From assembly GCA_013400975.1 (NCBI GenBank), contig WBMZ01003461.1, forward strand, positions 124,001 to 188,000: a stretch of DNA of 64,000 bases. The letters run 5' to 3'. Shown here in pieces: positions 26,000 through 38,335 of this stretch. The stretch is from Atrichornis clamosus. Its lineage: Eukaryota > Chordata > Aves > Passeriformes > Menuridae. Below the pieces are notes generated by a model, which saw only the letters and a list, made by a program, of their open reading frames with translations, did no database searches and was not told the origin of the DNA. A program made the translations under genes and the position numbers. Positions within the stretch are counted from its first letter, which is position 1, and each line of letters opens with the position of its first letter.

Positions 26000-26400
26000 G
26001 TCACTAACAGCCTTTCTTTACTGAAAGTGCATCCCCTTGCATAGTCCAGAATGTCATTAACCTTTGTCATGGTGTACCACCTTAGCAACTCAGAAGGAAG
26101 GATTTCTTTTGGTTAACTTTTTAACAACTGTTGAATATCCCTCAGACTACTCAGAAGTAGCTCTCCCAGAGCTCTTTTCCACTTAATCCAGTACTCCTAA
26201 TGTAATCTTGTTTATACAGTTTAATCTACCCTGCTCTAATTGCATGAATTTTGCTAATTGGATCCTGTCTAATTTAACCTATCTTTTATAGCTCATGTTA
26301 TCTTTGAGGTACTGATACTAAGATCTCAAAACCTCTTGCCAACATAGACTAAGTTCCTCGAGTAGAAGACCCAGGAATGAGACACCTGTTGAAGTCTATC
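26000..26400 (-). mobile_element. Possible ancient CR1/L3-like LINE remnant, antisense
   Basis: The word pattern around 26,045-26,090 (…gtccagaatgtcattaacct…) and 26,160-26,290 (…ccagtactcct…, …ttggatcctgtctaattt…) resembles the reverse complement of the coding 3' part of old amniote CR1/L3 elements. Divergence is high and boundaries cannot be placed. The call rests on remembered consensus wording, not on an alignment. Confidence 0.4.
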
Positions 26401-29229
26401 AGTTTGCTTTCTCACTTTCTCTCCTTGCAATCAATGCTACTCTAAATTTCAGGTTCACTGATACAGGTGAAAAATTAAGGCTTTATTGTCTCCTTTCAGA
26501 AATCCCAGGAAAAGGAAAACAGGTCTGGCCACAAGCAAGGGAATCTAATTATCCTTTTTTCTTCTCCCTGAAAGACTATGAAAACTAAAGTGAGGGATAT
26601 TTAATATTATCTTTTAATAGGTCCTGTCTTACCTTCTTTTCAAAATTGATTTGGAAATCTTGCCAGTAACAGCAAACAACAAGAGCCAAATGGAAAAAAG
26701 GCAAGCATTGCTTTATAGATCAGCAGCTACACTTACGTGACTTCAGGAGCAGAAGACTTCAGGCTTCAATACTTTTGACTACTTGAAAAAGTAAAATAAT
26801 TCATTTGTCTAAAAAGTATGTGACAGACACATGGTTGTTCACACAGAAAAAAACCAGATTCAAGGATATTATATTGATTAAACATACTCTACAGAATTTT
26901 TAATCTCTGACATTAGAAAAGCTAAAAAGCAGCTTGACAGACAAGAAATTGTGAGGGAAGAGAAAGTTTTTGGCAATGTACTTAGGGAAAGTGTAATAAA
27001 ACTGAAAAAATTACTTTTTTTTGCTATATATATATATATATTCTTACCTTTGGAAACACTTGAAAGGAAAAGTCAGTTAATCACAGGCTGACCATGAGAA
27101 ACTTGGGTGATGTGTGCCAGGGAAGGTCCAGGATACATAAGCATGACTGCAAAGAGAAAGGAGCAGCTGGATATTGACAGAAAACCTGGTAATCATCATC
27201 ACTACTGCTCTGGTGTGATGTACCTTGCACCTACTCCTTCTCCAACTTGTTTCAGCCTGCTCTAACCCTTTGTAGTCAGCACTATCCACTCGGGATTTCC
27301 ATGGTGTGCATGGAAATGAACGTTATATGACAAGGATTGAATTGATGGAGAGGAGCAACTTTGGGGGGTATTTTTGTAATAGATGGATTCGAATCCCTTC
27401 AGTATTTTAAGATGTATGTCAGCACCTGAACAATAAACAGCAAGCTCAGTTTCTGTGTGCAGGATTTTTGATATTATTCCTCTAATGTGCATTACTATTT
27501 CAGAAAAATTTAAATCCTGACTAGGCTGAAGGCAACACCAAAGGTTCTTCTGCATTAAATTTTATCTCAGCACCTTCTCTTTTTATTTCAGCAAGTCCAA
27601 CACCAATGACTGAAGATTTTATATATGTGGTCTCTGTGCTCAGGCTTTTCTGGCTTCTGAAACTGCAATTTCTCAGTCACATTACCTGAATCAGCTCTCA
27701 AACTGGTCTACAAGAACAAGGCTAGTCTGGAACCAGCCCAGGTGCAAGGTACTGGAAACAGCTTCTCTGTGCCCCTAGGGTACTTTGTGCTAGGTAGAAA
27801 TACGAAGTTGACATTAAATGACAAAGGGTTTATAGCGTTCAATTTTCTTTTCTGTCTTCTGTTCACCTTTGTTTCTCAAATCTACCCTTCTCCTGGAGTC
27901 CAACATGCCTTTATAGTCAGCATGAGATTTTAGGGCTTGAAAGATAAAAGTCCCAGGCCATTCGCTCCATATTTGCTGTTTGCTAACAAGAGCTGAGGGT
28001 TCCTCCCCAGCACTTCAAGAAATCCAAAACAAATACCTCATTCCAAAGAGCTTTCTGCCTTGCAGCATTCTCAGGGATTTCACTTTAGACAAGTTGTTCT
28101 GGTATATCTGAAGAATTTGCACAGAGCTTAAACTTCATGCACAGCTGAATGGCATGTGATTAAAAGGCAACATTCAAAACAATGTGGAAATAGATCCACC
28201 CACACTGGAAAAAGAGAATTATAAATCTTTGAGGACTGCTCTTAAAACTAGTATGTAGCAAGCACACCATAGAAAAACCCACCAAAAATGCAGAAGAAAA
28301 TGAAATAATGTTTGTCTTTATTACTTTACATTGAAGTGTTATTTCACCTATTTCCTCTTTGTGTGCTGGTACTGCCTCATTCTATACTTACGAGTACCAA
28401 CACATCTGCAGGGCCACATTCATCCAGAGGGAGGTCAGCGTGACTCCACTGCCACAACCCTGGCGAGCCTCCTCCTGTCTGCCATGGCAGGAGCTTTGTA
28501 TCAGCGGCTGAAGACACCACCTGGGAGAATAAGAGGATGTGGCACAAAGTGCACCACATGCCTTGAGCTGAAGCTGCAAATTCCCTGTTGCAGGCAAGAT
28601 AACCACTTCCATCTCTAGGGCAAAAAAATATCTCCCTTCATCCCTTTCCCCATGGAAGTGGCAAAATAAAGAACAAGCACTAAATTACCTGGACCATCCT
28701 GGTGACTACTTTAATCCTTACCAGGGTCTGGGCCAGTTTAAATCTGATCCTGGCTTCAAGAAGCCATGTAAAGTTTTTCCATATCCTGGTTCACAGCTAC
28801 TCCTTTAAAAAGGAGAACAAGCTTCTGCAGGAGTAACAAGGTCTTTGCAAAAGACAGTCCGTATGGCTGCAGATCAGAAAAATGACTTTTTGCTTCTGTC
28901 ATCAAGGGGATCCCTGGAACAGCACACCTGCCATCCCTTCCATGTACTTGCTGCAGACAGAACTAGCCTGTATCCAGGATTCAGCCTGGTGTTTGCTGGC
29001 AGGACCATATGGTCCTATATCACTCACCGAGGGACATTAGATATATCTGGTTTACAGCAACTGGCACATTCCAAGAATCATCAGCTTGTTGACAGAAAGA
29101 TATGTGACCCTGCAAATACATCTATGGCAGGATCTCCTTCTCCATACTCTCCCACTTTATGCGTGGAGATGTCTGGACGTGCTGCTGCTCCCATCTATGT
29201 ACTGGAGAACAGAAAACAAAGGAGTTCCT
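26401..29229. other. Single-copy noncoding DNA
   Basis: No gene recognised. A (TA)n run occupies 27,025-27,041. Open frames reach 97 codons (minus, 27,262-27,555) and, in the slightly GC-richer 28,330-29,230 part, 95-128 codons on the plus strand with overlapping frames on the minus strand. None has a domain I recognise. Confidence 0.5.
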
Positions 29230-29523
29230 AAGAAGAGGAATGAATTTCTGTCCGTATCTGCATCAAGTTCAGATAAGCACAAAGCTTCTGATTATGGCCA
29301 GGACACAGCTAGAGAAATTAATAACCTGAGAGATGTTACTCATGATGCAGAGAATATTAAAGAACAAACAATGAAAATGGCATGAAAGCTATTGGCTGAG
29401 CATTTTTCTGAGGCAGAAGGTAAATTACAAGAGATAAAATTGGTGGCTGAGGAAAATGTGTCTTTTATTGATTGCAAAATTACGCCTGCTTTCACAGTGA
29501 CCAGTTTTTCCAATCTAGATTGA
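29230..29523 (+). pseudogene. Weak coding-like stretch, possible pseudogene fragment
   Basis: One plus-strand frame runs to a TGA at 29,383-29,385 and then continues open for another 45 codons to a TGA at 29,521-29,523. The translation on both sides of the first stop is rich in Glu, Lys, Asn and Ala with hydrophobic residues at roughly heptad spacing. Examples are NLRDVTHDAENIKEQTMKMA before the stop and LVAEENVSFIDCKITPAF after it. This resembles a fragment of a coiled-coil protein. I cannot name a parent gene, and I see no intron signals or poly(A) tail that would settle whether it is a processed copy. Chance remains a serious alternative. Confidence 0.25.
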
Positions 29524-31284
29524 CCAATTAAAAAACCCTCCACATTATGACAAAAGAAATGAAAAATTAGGAATTTAGCAAAAGTAATTCTTTAAAAGAA
29601 CATGCAAATACCAGTTAACTTCCTGTTGGTTAATGGAAAAGAACACGTTGGAATATGCACTGCAAGAGCAGCAAGGAGCAATGAGGAGTGGACAGGGAAG
29701 CTCAGATGTCAGTGGCCTTCAGGGCACTGAGAGTCAGAAAGAGGGTGGGGGAAGATAACCAGCTGTGAAGTTTGGCCCAGAGCTGGAGGAGGTGCCGGAG
29801 CATGTGCCAGGTCAGCTTCAGCAGAGAGGAAGGCAGCTGGAGAGGTCATGAGCTCTGGAGTGAGGAAACACCACAGCTAGTGAGGCAGCAAGTGGGAGTA
29901 AGTAACAAGGTTCTTAAAAAGAAGAGGTGGTCCAGGTCTTTTTGAGAGGAGAAGCTACACATAGAGGAGGTATGCTCCACATAGAGTGACAATTGCTAAA
30001 TAAAAGAGGGTGGATGAGTACTGAAAACAACAGCAAAATTCAGTCAGGAGGTAGAATGTGTCACCAGGGATAGGAAGGGTGAGAAAGTGTGTTATTGAAT
30101 CTGTCACCAAGCTGGAGGAGTGAACTGAAGATGTCAAAGATAGATGCCACTACCAGCTGGGCAGAGGAAGGAAATTCACTTGTCATGAAATTGTCATGGT
30201 CTTCTACTTCTTAGGTATACTTTTGAAATTATCTACTTCACTGCGAAAATATGTTTCAGAATTTTATTTTATTTTATAGTGCTGTTGGTGCTATGAATAA
30301 TTTGCTCCTCTCCTCAAAAATAATTTTGTTGCTCAAAATGGAAAGAGACTTGCTCTGACAACCCTTTTCTACTCAAGCATTGCATTTCGTGGTTTTGCTA
30401 TGACTAAGAATGTCTGAAATAAGATTTCCATATACATCCATCTGTCCAATATCTTCCTTTGCAATTTTCTCCTTTTTTTACGCTGCTTTTAAGATGCTGC
30501 TTGTAAATGGGTCATGTGGTATTGTTAGGTGGTTCTTACCACAGTCATCTTATTTTAGTAAGTTTTTAATACTTGTCAAGTCTTGATTTGTTATGCTGGA
30601 AATAAATCATAGTCATATTCTTTGATGCCTTCTGCTTAGGTTTTGTCAGTGTTGACGGTGGAGCTTTCAGGGAGACAGAAAGTACAGCTCAGGGAATCTG
30701 ATTTAAAACACATATCACAACCTCATAGTACTTAGAAAGAGAAATGTTACAGATAACTCATTATGTTGCCAATTTCTTATTAATAATGAAAATGACCTCT
30801 GTGAATTAAAAAAAAAGCACAGTTCAGTGAACAGAGCAACTGATCTTTGCAAGCACTGATGACAGTCTTGCTAGCAACTCTAGATTTCTCTCACAGTAGA
30901 AAAGCCATTACTCAGAAAGGGAAGACTGAGTTATATTGAGCTCTGTTCCTCAAAGGTCACTTCTCACACTCACAGAGCAGAAACCTTTCAAAGCCCCCTT
31001 CTTTTCTCCACTAAAAATCCCAACCAATTTGTTATAATATATGATACCATCTAGGATGGATATCTGTTTAAAGGGAATGGTCTTTTAAAGCAGGATCCCT
31101 AAAGAAAAAGCTGAAAATATTCTGGTCTTCTGATCCTGGCAAGCTTCCCCACCTTGACTGGGGTGGACACCATCTTGTGTTTGAAGCAGAATTTCTACTT
31201 GTAAGGCTTGTAAAAAACTTCAGGAATCACACCAGATACTATTTACAAAACTTGAGAGCATACCAGGCATGTATTGCATTTTCT
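29524..31284. other. Single-copy noncoding DNA
   Basis: The part 29,640-30,170 is purine-rich on the plus strand (many gag/gga words) without clear periodicity. The rest is AT-rich. An attttattttatttta run lies at 30,261-30,277. No gene or repeat family recognised. Confidence 0.5.
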
Positions 31285-31830
31285 TATACATTTGTTCTCA
31301 TAGAAATGCTGGTTAGGAGGGACTTCTGGCAACAAGTCATTGAGTCCAGCCTCCAGCGTGAATTAGGACTAGTCTCAGTCCAGATGAGATTGGGTGTGGC
31401 TTCTTCTAGCTGTGCCTGACAATTTCTAGGGAAATATTTTTATGGCCGCATTGACAGCCCGTCCCAGTGCTGCAATGAAGACACTCCTAACATCCGATCT
31501 ACTCCTCTCAAATTGCAATTTACGGGCACTGTCAATTGTTCTGGCATTTGTTAATATCAGAATCCATTTTCAGGAGAATTTACATCCATTTTCTTTGTAA
31601 TGCTCCCTAGGCAACTAGGTACACCACTCGAGTTCCTCATCTACATCGGTCTCCTTGTCTCCAAACGAAAAGAACCCAGCTCCCTCGAGCCCTACTCTCT
31701 GCTCAGTCTGCTGGACACTCTCTAATTTCTGAACAACCTGCTTGGACCCACCACTAGATACGAACTCTCAGTAATCTCACCAAAAATTGAGTGCTCTATA
31801 GTACCCTGTACTGTTGTGTTCTTTTTTTTC
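31285..31830 (-). mobile_element. CR1 LINE remnant, antisense
   Basis: Read on the plus strand, 31,295-31,355 (…gaaatgctggttaggaggga… then …gagtccagcctcc…) matches the reverse complement of a CR1 3' end. It is followed by the order expected of antisense CR1: a block near 31,450-31,500 and a block near 31,675-31,825 (…gaacccagctccctcgagcc…, …ctgcttggacccaccac…). Mutation is heavy, so this is an old copy and carries no usable open frame. Orientation is minus. The end near 31,830 is approximate. Confidence 0.7.
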
Positions 31831-34504
31831 TGGATAGAAAGAAGCCGTACAGTTGTTTCTGGCCTGGGCATACCTCTTGTCTATTGAAAACCATTCGAAA
31901 ACACCCAAGAAGGTACTAAAACACATTATCCTTATTAACACATGCATCTTATATTGCTTAGCTCAGCAATGCTCAGCACCATATCACAGCCATTAAGTAA
32001 AATGTTTTGGTTTTTTCCCTTAGAGTACAAAGACTTAAGCACTTGATAGGAGACAGAAATGTTATAAAACTGAAGTGTTATCAAACATGTGTGAGGCAGT
32101 TTCTAGGGTAGCTGTCTGCATTCCTTTTCAAGGCTTCACTTGCTCTTACCTCAGCTATTTCTTTGTCTATTAGGGATTTGAAAGTCATAATTTGTGATAA
32201 AAATTTCCCTATATTAGGAAATGTTTCCTTTTTTGTTTCTGGAAAAGACAACAGACATAACCTATTTCTTGATGAGTCTAATGAAGATAGCTTTGTTGCT
32301 GTTACACAGAGTTAGAGAGAGCTTGCTGTGAGCATTTATATTCCTTTCAAACACTTGCCCTACATGTGGCAAGGTTCATCCTCAGAGCTTTGTATGAGGG
32401 GATATGTGTGTCATAGTGTTGGGTTTTTTGAATGATGGAGTAGGGTAGGCAGGCTTCAGGGCAGGAAGAAGATTATATAAAAACAATTCACAATGAAAGA
32501 AGAAAAGAATTTCATTTTTTTATTGAACAGTAAGTTCAATAAAAGAGGAAGAGAGTATTTCCTTGAATAGAGTACATGGGAAAAAAGTAATCTTGTTTAG
32601 GGAGCACAGGACAATGTAGTGTCTCCAACAAGATTTTTGCAGAACCAGTAACATTCTCTGCAATTTAGAAAAGAGGAAAGAAACTATTCCCCTACCTCAG
32701 TCTTTGCTGCATGGTTTGCAGTAAGTAAACCAACGAAACTTACAAATAAAAAATTTATACTGAAATACATTTCATGATCTAACACTGACAGAGAAGGACA
32801 TTACTGATGAAATGTTTGTGTAGTCTACAACAAAAGGTGTTCCTCTTTCATACTTTATGTCCTAAGCAAAATTCTGATATCTTAATTTTTTCAAAGGTTA
32901 ACAAAAAGAGTGAGAGCCCCTATTCCTCTCTTCTACAGCCCAATATATTGCAGGTTCAAGTTCTGTCACAAAACATACAGAATATTTTCTTGCATATAAA
33001 CACAAGAATTGAAAGATAGTAGTACAAAAAATAAATCCTGCAGTGGCTTGTGTGCTCAGATAATTCTCACAAATTCAGAGTTGAGGGTGGGCAGGGAAGG
33101 GAACACAGAGGAGCAGGCTATGAGGTATCAGGAAGAAGAATCTTCCATATAAAGAAATTTTTGCTAGTATTAGCTCTACCTGCACAGTAGTAGATCTAAC
33201 TTGTGCTAGATCACCATCACATTGCTTCCACTCTGCATTTAGATGCACGGAAACATGCCACATATTTTGACAAGGAAAACAGTGACTTGCATTTCTGAGT
33301 AAATTTTCTGGAGAAGAACCTATGAAGATAGAGGCTGCATTTTTCCTAAACCATCAGAAAGATCTCAATATTCCAGATGTCTTCATGCATAATCTATTTA
33401 GTAAACTACTCCACATTTTAAAAATGCAGGAACAGATCTAGCCTGAGAACTGATGAATAGTGAATTACTGCTAAATACCACAGAAGAGACTAATGTTATA
33501 ATTTCTTTTAGGTCCTTCCCTGACCCCAGATTTGCATGTTCTTTCTTTTTTTCTGTGCATGAGGCATAGAGATTACAATAACTGTTTTCTAATCTTTTCA
33601 GAAAACAGTTTTCACTAGCTACAGCGGAATATATGAAAGAAACAGAGGTTATTTAAATTGTGCAACTGAAAAGAAAACATTCTGAAGATATTGGATATTA
33701 AAATTGGATTTGGGTATTAAAAAAACTATTTGAAGTCAACATTTCTCAGAATGTATCATTGTTCAAGACTCGAAATGTACACTGTGTTCTTATAAAGGCA
33801 GAAATCTTTAAGTGATTCATTGCCTGTACTTATTATTGCTAGTAAGTTCCTTTGGTCGGGACTGAGAACAAAGATTTGGTGATGCAATTCTCTGTTCCAC
33901 AGGTGAAATTCTGACTTTTCTGAAAATTAAGCTGAAGGTCTGATTCTGTCTGTGTTGTAGGGTGTAACCTACTCTGTGCAAGATCCTTCACAATACTCAC
34001 CCTAATGATCTAAGGACTCGAGACCCCCGCTCCAAAGGAGCCCAGCTGTGTAACCTTGGCTTGGACTTCAAAGGATATTTTTAAGAGGAGGAAGCTGTGA
34101 AATTATCTGCAGAGTCATAAGAAAGGTAAAATTTCAAACAGGTAAGGTTGGTATGGTGATGGTTGTGAATAGTCAAGATTTCAAGAGAACAAAAGAGTAG
34201 ATTGGAGAGGTACGAAATGCTGAAGGAGACAAAAGAGAGGTGGTTGAAGATGGCAACTCAGCAATGTCAAGGATTTTATTCTAGAAGAAGTGGAACCTGG
34301 CCATTCTCCTGACTGAAATCTGCCTGACTAGCAGTCAGAAAGCCCCTGGGAGGTGCTTAGCCTACCAGGTCATTAAATCTCACCTGTCTTTTGTTCACAT
34401 TTGGTAGTAAGTAATCACCATATGCATTTGACCTGTATATGTGCTACTTGCAGAATCTTTTTGTTTGAGCTAAAGGTGTTTGAATACAGTGGTAACAGGA
34501 AAGA
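31831..34504. other. Single-copy noncoding DNA
   Basis: No gene recognised and open frames do not exceed 70 codons. An inverted repeat with perfect 11 bp arms lies at 33,580-33,590 and 33,600-33,610, listed separately. Confidence 0.55.
33580..33610. repeat. Inverted repeat, 11 bp perfect arms, 9 b loop
   Basis: Left arm aactgttttct (33,580-33,590) is the exact reverse complement of agaaaacagtt (33,600-33,610), and the pairing does not extend outward. The stem is too short for a typical microRNA precursor. It may be chance or a protein-binding palindrome. Confidence 0.85.
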
Positions 34505-34830
34505 GGCACCTGAAGAGAGCCTACAAGAAACATGGAGACGGATATTTTACAAGGACATGGAGGAATAGGACAAGGGGGGATAGCTTTAAACTGAAAGAAG
34601 GTAGGTCTAATTAGATATTAGGAAGAAATTTTTTACTGTCAGAATGATGAGACACTGGAACAGGCCACCTAAAGAAGTCATAGATGCGCCATCCCTGGGA
34701 GCATTTAAGGCCAGGCTGGATGGGACTCTAAGTAACCTGGTCTAGTGGAAGGTCTTCCTGCCCATGACAGGGGGGTTGGAAGTAGATGATCATTAAGGTC
34801 CCTTCCAACTCAAGCCAGTCTATGATTCTA
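34505..34830 (+). mobile_element. CR1 LINE, 3' end fragment
   Basis: This is a well-preserved CR1 3' region in plus orientation. The succession of blocks is characteristic: …ggataggacaagg-like at 34,560-34,580, tttaaactgaaagaaggtag at about 34,586, …gaagaaattttttactg… at about 34,622, …ggaacaggccacctaaagaa… at about 34,657, …aaggccaggctggatgggac… at about 34,708, and the terminal …aaggtcccttccaact… with tatgattcta ending at 34,830. The copy is 5'-truncated and carries only the end of the element, so it has no reverse transcriptase. It appears younger than the antisense copy at 31.3 kb. Confidence 0.93.
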
Positions 34831-37274
34831 GGACATGAAAACTCTCAGCATTCACTATAGGCGTCTCCCTGGCTGTCCGTTCAGACTGTCTGAAAACGGA
34901 GCAGGAAAGTATGATGGTCTCTGGGTCAATGGAGAGTTGAAAACAAGCACCTGAACTCAGAAATGATATTCCCAACCTTTATGTCAGACATAGCCTATGG
35001 CAAAATACAGCAACAGTCTCTCCTTCCTGAAATACCTCCTACAAGCACTTCCTGGAGAAACACTGGCAAATTCGCTCTGACAAATTGCAGATAACCATTC
35101 CTCTGCTGTGATTAGAATGGTTACTGTTTCAGCTGCAGTCAAGTTATGAGATACTTAACTTGGATAGGATGTTTGATAATAATATATTATTTTAATATTA
35201 TAATCTATAATGATAATGTATTCTCTCAGTATTACATCTTAATAGATGGATTTCTCTCTCCTTGCGCTTTCTCTGCTATTAACTGAATGGACTCTTGAAA
35301 CTTTTGGAATATGTTTCATTACTGCACATTCATTATTTAACAGATAAGATTCATTGTCTCATCTTCAAATTACAATGAGACAAAATAACAGTTAAAAAGA
35401 ATTGGAAAAGCTTAAAGTTTTAAAGTTTAGGTCCTAACTGGTTTATAGAGAGCCTGAGAAGCTGGCCTTGCCCACTCATTTTTGGAGTTAAAGAAAACAA
35501 AAGCAACCTGAACATAATTCATGCTACAGGTAAATCTTTTAGTCAAAAGAGACCTGAGCCTTACCGTGGTGTCACTGAAGGCCCCTTCAAGAAAAGGCTG
35601 AGGAAAGATATGAAAGTGAATTACTGGTTAGCTGATAATTGTTCAAACACACATAACCCCCCATTTTCTTATCTCTAGTATACTTGCTTGAATTTCTGCC
35701 CATGAAATAAGTGACAAAACACTTAATATTCTAGGAAAAGTCAGGGTCCAGAAGTGTACTCTGAAAACATGCACAATGAACTCTGAGGAATTAGCTTTCA
35801 GAGACAGAAGACAATTTGTTAGCAGTCTTTAGCATTATTTTTATTCCAATTCTTTACAAAATGCCCTCTGAGGAACCATACCAATGTAGATATTTAAAAC
35901 TTTTGGGAAATAAAAGATGTTAAATACTGGCATGCATTGAAAATTGATGACTATTAAACACATGTCCAAAAACAATGATATGACAGAATGAACTATTTTA
36001 AAAATGTTTGAGTTGTGATGACCAATGTCATGACCAATATGATGACCTTTACCAATCATTTTTACTATTGTGCCTACTCTGTGTTTCACATGACTGTCAT
36101 GGAGAATGCAGTTAGTGCTTTAAATGATGCTATATTCAAAGTTGTCTGTAGTAGCAATTTTATTATCTATAACTCCAGGAGACTGTCAGTCTTTTTATAC
36201 AAGATCTGGACATCCCTGAAACTCAAATCTTCTCTCACTTAGGCTGGAAGCTGTCAGCTGTTTTGTGAAACACACTGTCAGGTTCTGTTCTCAGTAATGG
36301 AAAACTTAGTCTCTTTTGTGCGTGGAAAACAGAATTGCAACCTATAAAGCTTATAAAAGTGTCCCCATCCCTGATAGAGTTGAGATGGTTTTGAAGATAC
36401 TTGCTCACTTTGGTAACTCCCTTATTGTGAGTATCATTACTATCTCGTGGCTCTGGAGAAATTGCGGAAGGTGCTGACTTGTGACCTATATGGCTGTAGC
36501 CAATGCTATTAGTGCTGCTGATAAAATGATTCAAAGAGCTACAACCTGTTCTGGTAGCAGCTGTTTCAGGGAAAGAGACATGATAACCCCAGCACTCCTC
36601 ATACTTAATTTAAAATTGTAGCAGGAGAGTATGGGTTTGCAAGAATAAATGAATTTGCTCTAGTGGAAGGCTTGCTCTGGCTTGGATTTTGATAAAGAGC
36701 TCAGAGGAGTAATACAAGAAAGCTGGTTCTCTTTCAATGTGAAACACCTAGTAAATCCACAGATTCAGAAATTGGGAGGTTTTTGTAGTGCTGTTTGTAA
36801 AAAGATTGAGAAACCTGGAAGAAGTTAAGACTCCTAGAGAAGTTTTCCTTATTACAGAGTCAATATGTTTGATTATTGCAGCTTAACATGTCTGTCATGA
36901 GCAAACTAACACTACTTAGCAACTTCTCTGTAAAAACCTTTTAATTCCTATGGTCTTTACAGTTCTTATAGAGTGTCTTTATACCCTTGAAAAACAGTTG
37001 CTGAAGTCCATTTTACATGGTCAAGTTTAAGCTCTGATACCTGATGGAGAGTCAGCCCATAAATAAAAGGAAAACAGATACATTCCTACACATCATCACT
37101 GTCAACCCCCTATCATATCCAATAGATCAGATAACAATTAATAGCCCTGCTAGGTGCTAAGTAAATTGTAGTGTGTTATGCTGCCCACTGAAGTAATGTG
37201 AGAGACATTACCGACTTCCACAGCCTCTAGGTCAGAACCTTATTTAACAATCCAACAGTTATCTAAATAGTATG
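34831..37274. other. Single-copy noncoding DNA
   Basis: No gene recognised. Open frames reach 99 codons (minus, 36,235-36,534) without known domains. A perfect 14 bp AT palindrome lies at 35,178-35,191 inside a very AT-rich patch. The 300-odd bases before the next CR1 copy show nothing identifiable. Confidence 0.55.
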
Positions 37275-38335
37275 AAACACATGGATTTGATGGTTGGACC
37301 CCTCAGTGGATAAGGAACTTGCTGGATGGTTGCTCTCAAAGAGTTGTGGTCAACAGCTCGATGTGCAAGTGGAGACCCGTGACAAGGGGTATTTCCCAGG
37401 GGTTGGTATTGACACAAGTGCAGATTTACGTCCTTTTGGTGACATGGACAGTGGGATCCAGTGCACCCTCAGCAAGTTCACTGACAACACCAAGCTGTGT
37501 GGTGCAGCTGACACATTGGAGGAAAGGGATGCCACCCAGAAGGACCTGGACAGGCTTGAGAGGTGAGCCTATATGAACCTTATGATGTTCTACAAGGCCA
37601 AGTGCAAGGTCCTGCACCTGGTTCAGAGCAATACCAAGCTGGTTGGAGAGTGAAAACAGCCCTGAGGAACAAGAATTGGAGTGCTGGTGGATGAGAAGCT
37701 TGACATGACCTGGCAATGGGCTCTTGCAGCCCAGAAAGCCACCATATCCTGGGCTGTATCAAAAGGAGAGTGACTGGCAAGTCAAGGAAGATAACTCTTC
37801 TCCTGTGCTCTCAGGAGACCCCACCTGAACTGCTGCATCCAGCTCTGGGACCCCCAACATAAGAATCACTTGGACCTGTTGGATCAAGTGCAGAGGGCCA
37901 CGAGTGCTGGAACACCTCACCTATGAGGCTGAGAGAGTTGAGGTTGTTGAGACTGGAGAAGAGAAGGCTCCACAGAGAAATTATATCAGCCCTCCAGTAC
38001 CTAAAGGGGACCTACAGGAGAGATGTAGAGGGATATTTTGTGAGGGCACATAGTGACAGGCAAGAGGGAATGGCTTTAAACTGAAAGAGGGTAGGTTTAG
38101 ATTAGATAATAGGAAGAAATTCCTTACTGTGAGAGTGTTGAGAACTGGAACAGGCTGTACAAAGAAGTTTTGGATAAGACATCCCTGGAAATGTTCCAGG
38201 CCAGGTTACATGGGGCTTTGAGCACACTGATGTAGTGGGTGGCATCCCTGCCCATGTCAGGAGGTGGAGAGTTGCAACTACATGATCTTTGAGGTTTCTT
38301 CCAGCCCAAACCATTCTATGAATCTATACTTGTAT
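37275..38335 (+). mobile_element. CR1 LINE, 5'-truncated copy with decayed reverse transcriptase end
   Basis: This is the longest CR1 copy in the window, in plus orientation. Its first part translates to the C-terminal reverse-transcriptase region of the CR1 ORF2 protein: a frame from about 37,319 reads …[17 protein letters not shown]…, then the match shifts to another frame reading …[17 protein letters not shown]…. The catalytic motif, FADD in active CR1, reads FTDN at 37,477-37,488, so the second aspartate of the active-site pair is lost. Later segments (…YKAKCKVLHL-like near 37,595-37,625, …LVDEKLDM… near 37,685-37,710) lie beyond further stops and frameshifts. The 3' untranslated blocks follow (…tttaaactgaaagagggtag… near 38,073, …ggaacaggctgtacaaagaa… near 38,147) and the copy ends near 38,330 (…attctatgaat…). 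It is a dead element. Confidence 0.93.
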
